Shown here: positions 1 to 9,265 of the stretch, piece after piece
Layout of the letters: each line of letters begins with the position of its first letter
How positions within the stretch are numbered: position 1 is the stretch's first letter
DNA from: Chrysopilus asiliformis
Lineage: Eukaryota; Arthropoda; Insecta; Diptera; Rhagionidae
Assembly (NCBI GenBank): GCA_964034945.1
Contig: OZ035960.1
Span: 63,541,470 to 63,605,469 of the forward strand
Direction: 5' to 3'
DNA: 64,000 bases
Made by a program: the position numbers and the translations under genes
Notes under the pieces: model-generated
Seen by the model: the letters and a program-made list of their open reading frames with translations, nothing else
The model's database searches: none
Told to the model about the DNA's origin: nothing

Positions 1-532
1 TTTTTATTTTTACCCACAAACCGCTTTGAACAAGAAGCGAAAACTTAAATAGAAATCATTTTCGTTCCCAAGAACAAGAGTCGGAAACCACAGCAAACGC
101 TTTTGCTGTTAAGAGCAACACTATTAACAGCGAAAAGAACGAAATAACATGACATTCAATACATCAGATTCAATACACACAAAAAACAAGCATAAAAAAG
201 AGTATAAATGTGAAATCTGTACTACAAGCAGCAAACACAGCATAACAGCGGCAGTGAAGATTTAGATTTTGATTCTTAAAAAGATAATTGAACATAGTTT
301 AACATAACAAAATACCCTAAACAATGCTTTAATGTAGGCCGGATCTCATAACACAGTTTCTGTTCGGATGTCACCACAAACTATCGAGTTTCATCGATTG
401 CAAATTTGTTATCATGGCAGCAAGCCGATTTTCTAATTTGTACCCCCATAACCAAAATCCAAGACGTATCCACGTCAAAATTGAACAGACAAATAAGTTA
501 ATTTTGCAACTATATGTCAGCGCCAAGAGTTA
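1..532. other. AT-rich DNA, no gene recognised
   Basis: No reading frame, TIR or RNA gene is convincing here. A short stretch near 200-270 reads as a basic peptide with one CxxC pair, but it is too short to call a zinc finger. The segment ends at the 8-bp duplication that flanks the next element. Confidence 0.5.
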
Positions 533-540
533 GCAGTGCC

Positions 541-1685
541 CACAGAACTATATACATAGAACGCACATGGCTATATAAAGCCTAGCATTAAAAGTGAGTC
601 AAGAATTATTGCTTTCTCTGTCCGGCTATATTTCGTTTCAATGACATTTCATGTGCCTTTCATTCACTGAACTGAAATTGAAATGTATAGCTACCTAAGG
701 CGCTAAGATTTGAATTTTTTCCGGCGATAAATCCAAAATTTCCATCGCATTAGAAATTTTTGTTGTTTTAATTCTATATATTCATTGAGAGTTAGAATTT
801 TTGTACCCCCTTTTTGACCGACTTCCACTCAAGTGATTTTGTTACCAAGATGTGGACAAACACAAAACTTAATCAAATTAATATACTGAATATTTTTTCT
901 TCTCAGTTCATTCTTGTGCCCAATTTCTCCTAAAAATGTTTACTCAAGGATTTCTTTTAATCTTAGCAACCCAGTCATATCAAAATCAAATGAACTAATG
1001 TAAAAAAAATGACAAAGTTAAATAGCCGAAACCGTCCTTCGTGTCAAAATTAGTTTATATTTGATTGAATAAAATGTCTGCGTGATTACTTTAAATAAAC
1101 ATTCTACACAAATATTTATTCCCATTAATTCAGTAATAAAGTCATATTTAAATTTCGCAGCAATTTGCTGAAATTTCCAATAATTAAATTGAAAAATTTG
1201 ATTCAATTCTATGGTGTCCAACATCAGCTTAATTTTGCCCAACCCCTTAATTTTGAAATATGTGGAAATAATAAAAAAACGAATCACTGAAACATTGCCA
1301 CCACATCTTCTTCAGTATTTCCACAACTTTCGACAATACATTTTGATAAGCCTTTCTTAGGCCGTGGCATGATGACGCGACAGAATTTAATTCACACAAA
1401 TAAATTTTATAATCACTTTTAATAGTGACTGCAAACTATTTTGAATTTAATTTCAAAACGAAATCGAATCATGTTCTGTCATGATTACAGTTCAATTAAC
1501 TTAGGTTATGAAAACCGTCAAATTATATGACAGTTCGAGTAACTTATTTACATTGGAAAAGTGACAACTACTCAGATTTTATATATATTTGTCTCCCTTT
1601 GGCCCAATTTTTTTACCCCACTGAACTGCTAAAAAATGACTTATAAGAGATAGAAGATTGAGCGTTCTATGTATATAGTTCTATG
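541..1685. mobile_element. Non-autonomous hAT-type element (MITE-like)
   Basis: A 24-bp TIR starting CACAGAACTATA lies at 541-564 and its inverse at 1662-1685, with 23 of 24 bases matching. Both sides carry an exact 8-bp direct repeat, GCAGTGCC (533-540 and 1686-1693), as expected for a hAT target-site duplication. The interior is AT-rich; its longest frame (minus strand, 1018-1287) resembles nothing I know, so the element would need a transposase supplied in trans. A similar terminus (CACAGAACTATATAAC) occurs alone at 24493. The superfamily is inferred from TSD length and the CA-starting TIR. Confidence 0.8.
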
Positions 1686-1734
1686 GCAGTGCCGAAATAG
1701 CGCTGCAAACCTGACCGGGATTGCTGAAGTTTTT

Positions 1735-1794
1735 TTTATACAAGTGCTATATTGAAAAAACGCATTTATACAAGTGCTATATTGAAAAAACCAG
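1735..1794. repeat. Two-copy tandem repeat, 30-bp unit
   Basis: The unit TTTATACAAGTGCTATATTG followed by an A-rich tail is repeated directly at 1735-1764 and 1765-1794. It lies between two TIR elements and has no visible coding role. Confidence 0.8.
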
Positions 1795-1801
1795 CGGTCT
1801 A

Positions 1802-2365
1802 ACAATGAACGGAACCATCACGCATCCAAATGTCACGAGTTTATTTCACAGAAATGCTTTTGAGTGAGCACAGTGAACGCAACCATCGACGCAAAAGTTG
1901 CCAAACTGAACTTCAACGTAATTACCCGGCCTTTACACGTGACTGTAAAGTCTGTCAGTAGCACAGACTTCAAATGTCAAATTACTGACAACGAATTAAA
2001 ATACATTTAGCGAACTGGCAGTCAGTGCATTTACACGAGTCTGTGTCAGCTCTACAGACGCGTGTAAGGGCCGGGTAAGTCTGCGTTGACAGTTCAAAAA
2101 GTGAGGTTGGGGAAATGTCGTTCGAGGAAAAATTGATAGCCTTAGTGCAATAACATACAAATAACAAAGATAAAGACCAACAAACCAAATTACCGTTTCA
2201 AAATTATCCATTTTTTATATATTTTTCTACTTTAGTTCACTTTTAATTTTTCTGTGTTTGTCTCACAACGCAACAGACGACGCTTCTATTGTGCACAACC
2301 GCTCCTGAAGTGCTTTGCGTGACAGTTCGAATCGTCCTTAGCTGCGACTTGGTTGCGTTTATTGT
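1802..2365. mobile_element. Short TIR element with a conserved hydrophobic peptide
   Basis: Imperfect TIRs of about 22 bp: ACAATGAACGGAACCA at the left and the inverse of ACAATAAACGCAACCA at the right. No TSD is clear. On the minus strand a frame (2211-1996) starts MDNFETVIWFVGLYLCYLYV, a hydrophobic segment that could span a membrane. Nearly the same peptide is encoded on the plus strand at 8380-8529, so the segment belongs to a dispersed repeat family. Whether it is captured host sequence or element-encoded cannot be told. Confidence 0.55.
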
Positions 2366-2568
2366 GATCCAAGAGTAAGAGTAGAAATAAATGATGCGAT
2401 GGTCGTACTGACTTGTATGAGCCTGTTCACATTCGTTGAAATAGTCCGCCTAAAAAGGACAGAAACTGGCAACATTCGGGCAAGGTGAGGAAGTGGGACT
2501 GCTAATAGGAAAATCATCCTCAAAACTAAAATCTCCTTTCACAGAGTTCCGCCTGTCGTGCTCTGAAT

Positions 2569-2877
2569 GGCCGCGTTCAGACGTGGTGGAAACTGGTTGA
2601 CTTCACCAAGTTTCCACTCGATTTTACTGGCCAGACGCTATCGGGTGTATGAGGGGAATTCATCTGCTGGCTAGGCCGGGTGAACTTGGTTGAAAACATA
2701 TATACACATAGAGTTCAATGGTGGGGATTCACAAAATTTTTCTTGCTACACGCACACATTGACACAGCATGTGTAAATACACTGCAGCGCAAAAGTTGAA
2801 AAACACTACGTGAGAACGCAAGCAGAGTTTTTCACCCAGAGTAACTCGGTTGATTTCACCTACGTGAGAACGCGGCC
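2569..2877. mobile_element. Small TIR element nested in 2422-3604
   Basis: The left end GGCCGCGTTCAGACGTGGTG is mirrored at the right (GGCCGCGTTCTCACGTAGGTG read inward), with further inverted similarity (GGTTGACTTCACC against GGTTGATTTCACC). It is about 309 bp and non-coding. The TSD is not clear, because the flanks AAT and ATT extend the inverted symmetry instead. Confidence 0.6.
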
Positions 2878-2893
2878 ATTGGTTGGCTGCTAC

Positions 2894-3366
2894 CATAGAT
2901 TAGAGAGTTACTATAGATGAGAAGAAAACGTATTTTCCCATATACTTACGTAGAGTAAATAGCTGCGCTAGTGGAATATTTTCTGATGGCATCGGAATTC
3001 CTTTTCACTCCTTCACGTTCAATTGGAATGCACAATTGACTCATACGACACAAACACAAACATATCCGGGGCCAGCGCTTTGTTTACATTCGTCGATGGG
3101 AATCATTCGTAGGCGCACAGGTTTTCCATTTTACTATTATTTATGTTTTTATAGCACGCAAAATGTCCGCGAAAAACTATGTGCAATGTATTGTTAGGGA
3201 ATGCTCGGCGGACAGCAAAAAAAATCCCAAAAGAAAGTTTTTTACACCATTTCTCACACAAAAGCAATTCATGTCTTTACGAAGCAAATGAAACAGATGC
3301 AAAGTACTCTTCTTCAGGAAAAAATTTCTTCCTCGATTCTTATCTAGAGTAACTCTCTAATCTATG
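2894..3366. mobile_element. Non-autonomous P-superfamily element with 7-bp TSD
   Basis: The TIR begins CATAGATTAGAGAGTTACT at both ends, roughly 30 bp with few mismatches. Direct repeats CTGCTAC flank it (2887-2893 and 3367-3373). The interior encodes a truncated THAP-like zinc-binding motif (3163-3291). THAP domains are the DNA-binding module of P-element transposases, whose elements make TSDs of about 8 bp, so P-superfamily membership is the best inference. The body has been deleted to 473 bp. Confidence 0.75.
3163..3291 (+). pseudogene. Truncated THAP-type zinc finger fragment
   Basis: A 42-residue frame begins MSAKNYVQCIVREC and includes KRKFFTPF before a stop. A Cys-x4-Cys pair near the N terminus followed by a basic segment and FF.PF matches the first half of a THAP domain. 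The second zinc-ligand pair (Cys-x2-His) and the terminal AVPxxF box are absent. It lies within a 7-bp-TSD TIR element, so it is a leftover of that element's transposase. The first Met agrees with the usual position of the domain at the protein start. Confidence 0.6.
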
Positions 3367-3606
3367 CTGCTACACTGAATGTGTTCCATTGTCATTATTG
3401 TTTCGGTGGTTTTCGATGCAACACGTCGCAGAGCAAAAGGCAGCCACGTATTACTTACAATTCGTTAGAAATGTTCCGTTTCCCAAATGTTTCACCCCAG
3501 TCTGATTGCTCACAGCTACTGGTTCAAATAGTCGCAATCTGAACACGAGCAATATTTCATCCGTCCTATTTAGGCGGACTATTTCAACCAATCTGAACAT
3601 GGTCTA

Positions 3607-4080
3607 TTGGACCGACATCGGGCCGACGACGGTCGTATACAACACACACGATACGATTTACTTGCGATTTTGATCGAACAAATTTTTCTAATCAGTTTTT
3701 ACTAGCAAATATCTCTCGAAGCACACAGTACAGTTGTGAAATAATATCGTATCGACGGTCGCATGGCAGGCCACAATCGATACAATCTGCCGCATGCGAC
3801 CGCAGGTTTTGGCTCACCGACGTACGACCGTGCGCTATCGGGCCCAACCGTCATTTCGTGCGCATACACTATACATTTATCGCTTGCGACAGCAAATCGG
3901 CCTGACAATTGTACCGACCATCGCATCGTCTATCTCTACTCTAAATGCGCCAAAAGAGATTCAATTTGATCTCAAATGCAAGAGAAATTCAATTCGTTAA
4001 GAAAAAGCATATTCCATGGTTAAATAATAGAAGTAGGTCAATTTGTAAGTCACTTATCATGTTGAGAAATTCTGACGTCA
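3607..4080. other. Unassigned segment with weak inverted symmetry
   Basis: The segments near 3606-3640 (GACGGTCGTA) and 3815-3850 (TACGACCGT, TCGGGCCCAA) are partly inverted copies of each other, which hints at a decayed MITE of about 250 bp. The rest shows nothing. No coding call is supported. Confidence 0.3.
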
Positions 4081-4138
4081 TTTAAACGAGCCATAGACGA
4101 GCGACTTGGTTGCCAACCAGGTTGTTAACTCGTTTGCC

Positions 4139-4320
4139 ATATCGAGGGCGTACACGGAGCAACTTTCGGTCATCAGCATGCCGCAACTTCACCAAATTGT
4201 GGGAAAGAAACGAGTGCGGCAAGAGGGGAAAAGTCGCCACTCGAAAAGTGTTCTTCTCGTCTTCTTTTACGCACACAAACGAAGTCGCTCGTGTAGCACG
4301 TCAGCATGCATGTGTGCGTA
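4139..4320 (+). repeat. Dispersed repeat R1, copy 1
   Basis: This stretch is repeated in opposite orientation at 8699-8866 at roughly 85% identity by eye, sharing AAGTCGCCACTCGAAAAGT and CGAAGTCGCTCGTGTAGCAC. Neither copy has an unbroken frame of known family. They are probably ends or internal parts of one decayed TIR element. Confidence 0.7.
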
Positions 4321-4683
4321 ATTTCATCGTAAACATATCCCAAATAAACAAAAATTGAATGCAAATAGAGAAATCCCAATTACAGGTAGTTTTTTTTTCA
4401 GGTAGGTAGGTAAATAACAAATTACCAGTCCTTATTCTTCTATTGTTGGCAGTTTCTATTGTGGCAATTGATGTTGCCTCGGTGCTAGCTAGAAAGGGAA
4501 TGAGCTGGAAATACAACACATATATGAGAACCACACACATATGAGCGATCGCTTGTTGTACACAAGTTTTTCCTACTAAAAAGTGAAGAAGCGTTAAAGT
4601 GAAGAAAGGCATTTTGAGGACTAAAAGTTGCCGCGACGAGAAGAAGCGTGTACGTTCGCACATAGACGATGTAGCTTCAACAG
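4321..4683. other. No recognised gene or element
   Basis: AT-rich DNA with a short GTAGGTAGGTA run near 4400. The ATG-poor stretch before GTAAGT at 4711 looks superficially like a 5' UTR exon and donor site, but it coincides with the left TIR of the next element and nothing else supports an exon. Confidence 0.4.
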
Positions 4684-4785
4684 GAGTGCGTTCCTTTATT
4701 CCAGAGGTAAGTAAAGGTTGGGTTTGTCAAAGTTAGAACAGCTGATTGCCAAAGTTCAAATTTTACCGACGTTAACTCTGATTAA

Positions 4786-4998
4786 AAGAACGCGATTTGG
4801 TTAACTTTGACAGCAGTGATGTGCACAACAATACATTAAAAATATGTCGGACCAACAAATGATCAAAGCATGTAGTATTTTTCATTTAAAAGGACCACAA
4901 TAAAATCCTCCATTATTCTGCGCAAAAAACATTCGAAATTACGAGACGAATTGACAGTTGTAACCGTCTCGGTTAACTTTATCGCGTTCTTTAAATAC
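4786..4998. mobile_element. Short MITE with AAAGAACGCGAT termini
   Basis: The left terminus AAAAGAACGCGATTTGGTTA is inverted at the right as the complement of AAAGAACGCGATAAAGTTAA. It is about 210 bp and non-coding. It lies in the outer cluster and may be a relative of the outer element, since both use GAACGC-type ends. Confidence 0.5.
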
Positions 4999-5067
4999 AA
5001 TTAAAGTTAACTTTCTCCAACTCAGCTCTCGAGCAGAGTTGAGAAAAGTAACTTTGACAGCTTAAAG

Positions 5068-5441
5068 CTAGAACCTGAATCGTACGTCGATGCGTCCGTC
5101 ATGCGTGCGTCCGTCTGACAGTTCGATGCGGTGACAGTTGAGTGCGGCAACGAATCTGGAGTTAATTCATTGTTTTGCACTTCTTCTATTAGTTTATCGC
5201 CGAAACAATTACTTTCAATTTGTTCCATACTTAAATTGCTTAAATCGTAAACAAACTTTTTTGGGAAATGACATTTCTGTGCGTTGCCGCATGTAAAAGT
5301 AGAAATTCAACCTACTCTATGCGGCTGCCGCATCGGAAAACGTATTATTATGGGAGTACTCATAGCAGCCCGTTGATTCTACTCTAACTGTCAGACGGAC
5401 GCACGCATGACGGACGCATTGACGTACGATTCAGGTTCTAC
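5068..5441 (-). mobile_element. MITE family X, copy A (inverted)
   Basis: The TIR TAGAACCTGAATCGTACGTC continues for about 50-60 bp to the motif GACGGACGC and is mirrored at the right end. The direct repeat CTTAAAG flanks the copy (5061-5067 and 5442-5448), a 7-bp TSD. Between the TIRs, the minus strand carries the same reading frame as copy B (MEQIESNCF, LIEEVQNNELTPDSLP). It lies head to head with copy B, with only about 9 bp between them. Confidence 0.75.
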
Positions 5442-5448
5442 CTTAAAG

Positions 5449-5822
5449 GTAGAACCTGAATCGTACGTCGATGCGTCCGTCATGCGTCCGTCACGTTGAC
5501 AGTTCGAGTAGAATCAACGGGCTGCTATGAGTACTCCCATAATAATACGTTTTCCGATGCGGCAACCGCATAGAGTAGGTCGAATTTCTACTTTTACATG
5601 CGGCAACGCACAGAAATGTAATTTCTCAAAAAAGTTTGTTTACGATTTAAGCAATTTAAGTACGGAACAAATTGAAAGTAATTGTTTCGACGATAAACTA
5701 ATAGAAGAAGTGCAAAACAATGAATTAACTCCAGATTCGTTGCCGTACCCAACTGTCACCGCATCGAACTGTCAACCGGACGCACGCTTGACGGACGCAT
5801 CGACGTACGATTCAGGTTCTAG
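5449..5822 (+). mobile_element. MITE family X, copy B
   Basis: It has the same TIRs and length as copy A but the opposite orientation. Left flank is CTTAAAG; the matching right flank is displaced to 6195 (CTTAACT) because another element inserted at its very end. A plus-strand frame from 5527 (MSTPIIIRFPMRQPHR, then TFTCGNAQKC, then EQIESNCF) runs through the right TIR into the next element. The peptide has a CxxxxxC pair and an acidic tail but matches no family I recognise. The frame is kept in both copies, which suggests it descends from a real exon. Confidence 0.75.
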
Positions 5823-6187
5823 CACAAATAATATACAGATGAATAGAGCTCAAAGAAAAACATGTTATATGAAACCAAATCAGCCGACAGAAGATCAGCC
5901 GACAAAAGCTTTTAACTTAAATTTTGAGCGAGAGTGGAGATAGTTTCTCGTCAAATCGTATGCCGAACATACACAAGTGAATGTAATAAATGTGTTGAAT
6001 TTTTTGTATGATTGGCGCGGCGGTGGGGTTGTATAAAACAAGTTTACAAAAGCTTGAAATCATCTCAAAAGAACCGAAGACAAGGCTCTCCCAGAGGAAA
6101 AAGTTTTTCGGCTTTTAAAAGCTCGCTTGATTTGGTTTCATATAACATGGTTTTCTTTGAGCTCTGTTCATCTGTATATTATTTGTG
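5823..6187. mobile_element. MITE inserted in the end of copy B, 7-bp TSD
   Basis: A long TIR of about 70 bp begins CACAAATAATATACAGATGA and includes AGAGCTCAAAGAAAA and GTTATATGAAACCAAATCA; its inverse occupies about 6110-6187. The direct repeat GTTCTAG flanks it (5816-5822 and 6188-6194). The duplicated target is the terminal GGTTCTAG of copy B, which proves the order of insertion. It is 365 bp and non-coding. Confidence 0.8.
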
Positions 6188-6344
6188 GTTCTAGCTTAAC
6201 TTTGGCATTTAGGAACGGCAGTAAAGTTTACTGAGCGTTAACCGTAGGCATTTAAGAACGCATTTCTCTTTACCGCGGTTAACCACGGTTAATAAAGGAA
6301 CGCACCCCAGAAACAACCAGTTGTGTCAGTTTTATATGTGTAAA

Positions 6345-6548
6345 AGGGCCCGACGGCCAACTTTGTTGCCAACCTGGTCGCCAACATGCAATGTTGGAGT
6401 CGATGTTGTACGTCTGTGGCCAAGTTGGCGGTTGGTTTTTCATGTTGTCGACCAGGTTGGTGTAAAATCAAAAATTTTTGAAAACTTAGCATGTTGGCGT
6501 TCATGTTGGGGTGTCTGTAGGCAAGTTTACAACCTGGTTGCCAATCTC
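6345..6548. repeat. Repeat rich in GTTGCCAACCTGGT motifs
   Basis: Several copies of GTTGCCAACC / ACCAGGTTG in both orientations occur at about 6365, 6455 and 6530, forming an internal palindrome. A related motif (GTTGCCAACCAGGTTGTTAAC) occurs at 4110. It looks like a small foldback element. The borders are uncertain. Confidence 0.45.
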
Positions 6549-6644
6549 AGTTGCATTGAGTACTGCAATGAGAACAGTGAAGTGTCAAAAATAGTTTATT
6601 TCATTAAGTTCGGTTGAGTTTGGTTAATTTTACTAGGGTTTTGA

Positions 6645-6952
6645 TCGTACGACCTGACTCCAAGACTGTGGCGATATTCCAGTGAGAAATTTTCAGTCCT
6701 TGAAGCTCTGGCCACTTGCCAAAAACCGTAGGGTTGCAGACAGCCTTTCATTTGCAGGAATGGCTATTCTCATTATCGTGTCCTTCTTTTCAATGAATGG
6801 TCTTACTGCATCCAATAATTCATCGTAGGTGTTGCTGTCCACGTAGTTCACGCATTAAATTTGAATGAGAAAACTGAGCACGGTTCTGATACCACTCCTT
6901 TGCCCAAATTTTTTTCTTTTTCAAAGGGGGCACCTCATCTTCGCACAACTCG
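6645..6952 (-). pseudogene. PIF/Harbinger transposase N-terminal fragment (HARBI1-like)
   Basis: On the minus strand three short frames read in order: KKKKIWAKEWYQNRAQFSHS and NLMREL; then YDELLDAVRPFIEKKDT with RIAIPANERLSATLRFLASG (about 6850-6696); then FSLEYRHSLGV. This is the conserved N-terminal part of PIF/Harbinger transposases (W.K.W, F.ELL..V.P.I.K.DT, IP..ERL..TLRFLA.G.S). At least two frameshifts separate the blocks, and the DDE catalytic region is absent. No flanking TIR could be tied to it, so it is an isolated, dead fragment. Confidence 0.85.
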
Positions 6953-7481
6953 TTTAAAACCAATACCAATAACAAATCCTTACTCATTTTTCACTAGTCA
7001 ACATATACCCTATAGTTGTCCTATAGTTGTCCATATAGTAAACTATAAACAATAAAAAAACAAAGCAGTCATTGGGACTGCCGACAGAAGTAATAACCTT
7101 AAACTATGAAATAACAGAATTTTTTTGGATTTTGAAATTATTTGTATTATCAAAAATTAATATTTCATAATTTGTAAATTAAAATCATTAACATTAGTCT
7201 GGTTTTCACATCTATCGCCACTCCGAGCAACAATTACATATATACATTAGCTGTTTTTTTTATTGATCCATATGGATCTGTTATCCGGATCATTAAAAAA
7301 AGCAGCTGTTATCAACCAGTTCCAGCTGTGAGAAATCTTTTTTAGAGAAGCTTTACTAAAAAACTGCAGTTGAAACACGCAATTGGTAAATCCAACAGAG
7401 TTTTTTTTAGCGTAGTTTTTCTTTCGTGTAGTTGTGGAAATAAACTTTTTCTATTGTAAAGTTTTTCTAAAATGAAAATTC
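6953..7481. other. AT-rich DNA, no gene recognised
   Basis: A small hairpin at about 7257-7306 (GATCCATATGGATC, then a mirrored GGATCATTAAAAAAA) is the only structure noted. The short direct repeat CCTATAGTTGT lies near 7010-7030. Confidence 0.4.
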
Positions 7482-8034
7482 AAGACCTCGGTGCAAAAAG
7501 CGGTCGTGTCCACTTTTTTGCGAAAATGAGTTATTGATGCCAAATGCAAGAATAAACGAATGCACACATTTGACTGCAAAGAGCATACTTTTTAGAGGCC
7601 TGTGTAAAAAGTTATTAAAGAAAAGATGCATTGTTTCATATAATTTGACGCGGAATTTTTTTCCAAAAAATTTTTTTTTTCTGGGAGTTTTGTTTTGTTA
7701 AATTGAATATTTTTTTTTATTTTTTTATTTGTTTTTTACTAAATAAAGGCTAGTTAACAAGTCTGGACTGTATTTTGTAGTCATAAATAAATGTTAAAAG
7801 CCGCTTTTTCACTCTTGGGTGCAAGAAACAGCTATGTCCAAAACTTTAAAATGTCCATAACTTTAAAAAAAAAAATATGGATTTATCTCAAATTAAAATG
7901 ATGGAAGAATACATGCTTGATTTAAAGTAAATTGTTAACTTTGTCCCAGAGCAAAAATTTCACACTAATATGTTTTCTGTCTCTCCTGAAAAATTTGAAA
8001 AAGTGGAGATAACCGCTTTTTGCACCGAGGTCTT
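7482..8034. mobile_element. TIR element with AAGACCTCGGTGCAAAAAGC termini
   Basis: The 24-bp terminus AAGACCTCGGTGCAAAAAGC begins at 7482 and its exact inverse ends at 8034. The 553-bp body is AT-rich and non-coding. A TSD is not obvious (flanks GAAAATTC and CATTATC), so the superfamily is open. Confidence 0.7.
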
Positions 8035-8379
8035 CATTATCATTATCGAAAAAACCATAACAGAAAGCTTTGGAAGTTGAGGTGCTTTTTTTAAAAGTTT
8101 TCCAATGTGGAAGTTGAAGCTTAAAGCTTTGGAAGTTGAAAAGTTTTCCAATGTGGAAAGCGTCACGTTTTGTGGAAAGCAAATGCTAACGCCAAACCAT
8201 AAGTTTTTACCCATCCAAAAATCGCCCAACGCGCCTAAAGAAGTTATCACTTCAAAAATTAGAGAAATCACCTAAAGTCGACGGGATCTTGTTAAAAATG
8301 AGGCAGAGCCCAATGGCATCTCGTGAAGTAGTACAAGTGACATAATATAAAGTGGTATAAAATTGGCAAAATTACAAAA
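8035..8379. other. Non-coding stretch with an imperfect tandem duplication
   Basis: The block GCTTTGGAAGTTGA, followed after a gap by AAGTTTTCCAATGTGGAA, appears twice between 8069 and 8160. No coding capacity is supported. Confidence 0.45.
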
Positions 8380-8529
8380 ATGGATAATTTTGAAGCGATA
8401 ATTTGCTTTGTTGGTCTTTATCTTTGTTATTTGTATGTTATTGCAGTAAGGCTATCAATTTTTCATCGAACGACATTTCCCCAACCTCACTTTATGAACT
8501 GTCAACGCAAAATTCTGCGGCAAAGTTAG
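8380..8529 (+). pseudogene. Hydrophobic 49-residue frame shared with 1996-2211
   Basis: The frame begins MDNFEAIICFVGLYLCYLYV and continues to CQRKILRQS before a stop. It matches the minus-strand peptide at 2211-1996 over more than 40 residues with few changes. A hydrophobic N-terminal segment would form one membrane span. The sequence upstream of the ATG differs from the other copy, while GCGTTGCGTTCATTG near 8635-8650 resembles that copy's TIR. I treat it as part of a second, truncated copy of the same element. Function unknown. Confidence 0.45.
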
Positions 8530-8698
8530 AAGTTTGCAAACTTTTGCGTTTTAGTTGCGTTCACGGCGTTCACTGTGCTCACTTCAAATGATTTCTAAGG
8601 AACAAACTTGTAAGTGACAGTTTCTGCGTTCGCGTTGCGTTCATTGGGCTCCAGCCATTAGGAAATAATGGAATGAAGTTGGAAGGGAGGAGCTTGGA

Positions 8699-8866
8699 GG
8701 AAGTGTTAACTTGCATGCTGACGTGCTACACGAGCGACTTCGTTTGTGTAGGTAAGAGAAGAAATGAAGAATACTTTTCGAGTGGCGACTTTTCTCCTCT
8801 TGTCTCACTTGCTTCTTTCCTACAATTTGGTGAGGCTGAAGACTGAAAGTTGCATCGTGTACGTCC
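8699..8866 (-). repeat. Dispersed repeat R1, copy 2 (inverted)
   Basis: Reverse-complement relative of 4139-4320. The shared core GTGCTACACGAGCGACTTCG is at about 8723-8742. It follows directly after the copy of the 1802-2365 family, so both repeats occur near each other at two places in opposite orientation. Confidence 0.7.
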
Positions 8867-9258
8867 ACGCCATGGTACTTACAAACTAAGGTACCCAGCA
8901 AAGTTACTATGCGTATATAATGTACTTTCTATGGATATTGGCTCACGCATTTTATGCGTAGGAAAAGCGTGCAGTTTCCATCATCAAAGCATAGGCGATG
9001 TCCGCTTCGATAACGCATTTATCGCCAATTTTTGTCCATAGATGGTGCTCAGCTTCACCAAAAGGTTCGTGTACTAGCTGGTTTCTGGTTTCAGACTTAG
9101 GTCAAGTATATAAATATATATATAAAATAAAACTCGATTTTGTTAGGATTTTTTTTACAATAAAAAAATTGTTTTAAAACCTTTGTATTTAAAAAAATTA
9201 ACAATGTTTTTCTTACATATAACCTAATACTTGTATCAGACGTTTCGGTCAAATCAGA
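8867..9258. other. AT-rich DNA, no gene recognised
   Basis: Apart from an AT microsatellite-like run at about 9105-9125, I see nothing supportable here. Confidence 0.4.
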
Positions 9259-9265
9259 GTCCGCA

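Larger units (their letters stand above)
2422..3604. mobile_element. TIR element hosting two later insertions
   Basis: A TIR of about 40 bp with core GTTGAAATAGTCCGCCTAAA lies at the left (near 2434-2453), and its inverse near 3571-3590. The ends read CCTGTTCACATTCG on the left and, inverted, CCATGTTCAGATTGG on the right. No TSD could be fixed. Two smaller elements (2569-2877 and 2894-3366) sit inside, so this is the oldest of the three. No transposase remnant is recognisable in its own sequence. Confidence 0.65.
4684..6304. mobile_element. Outer TIR element of a nested MITE cluster
   Basis: The left end TGCGTTCCTTTATT (about 4687) is inverted at the right (AATAAAGGAACGCA, about 6289-6302). 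Inside are at least four further inverted-repeat units (4786-4998, 5068-5441, 5449-5822, 5823-6187). The remaining outer sequence has several GTTAACTTT-type motifs and no transposase. No TSD is assigned. Confidence 0.55.

Noticed and set aside
4082..4379. Several overlapping open frames on both strands
   Set aside because: They overlap one another in the R1 repeat, differ in the second copy and match no family.
4640..4720. Possible 5' UTR exon ending at a GTAAGT donor
   Set aside because: It coincides with the left TIR of the 4684-6304 element, and there is no linked coding exon or matching acceptor.
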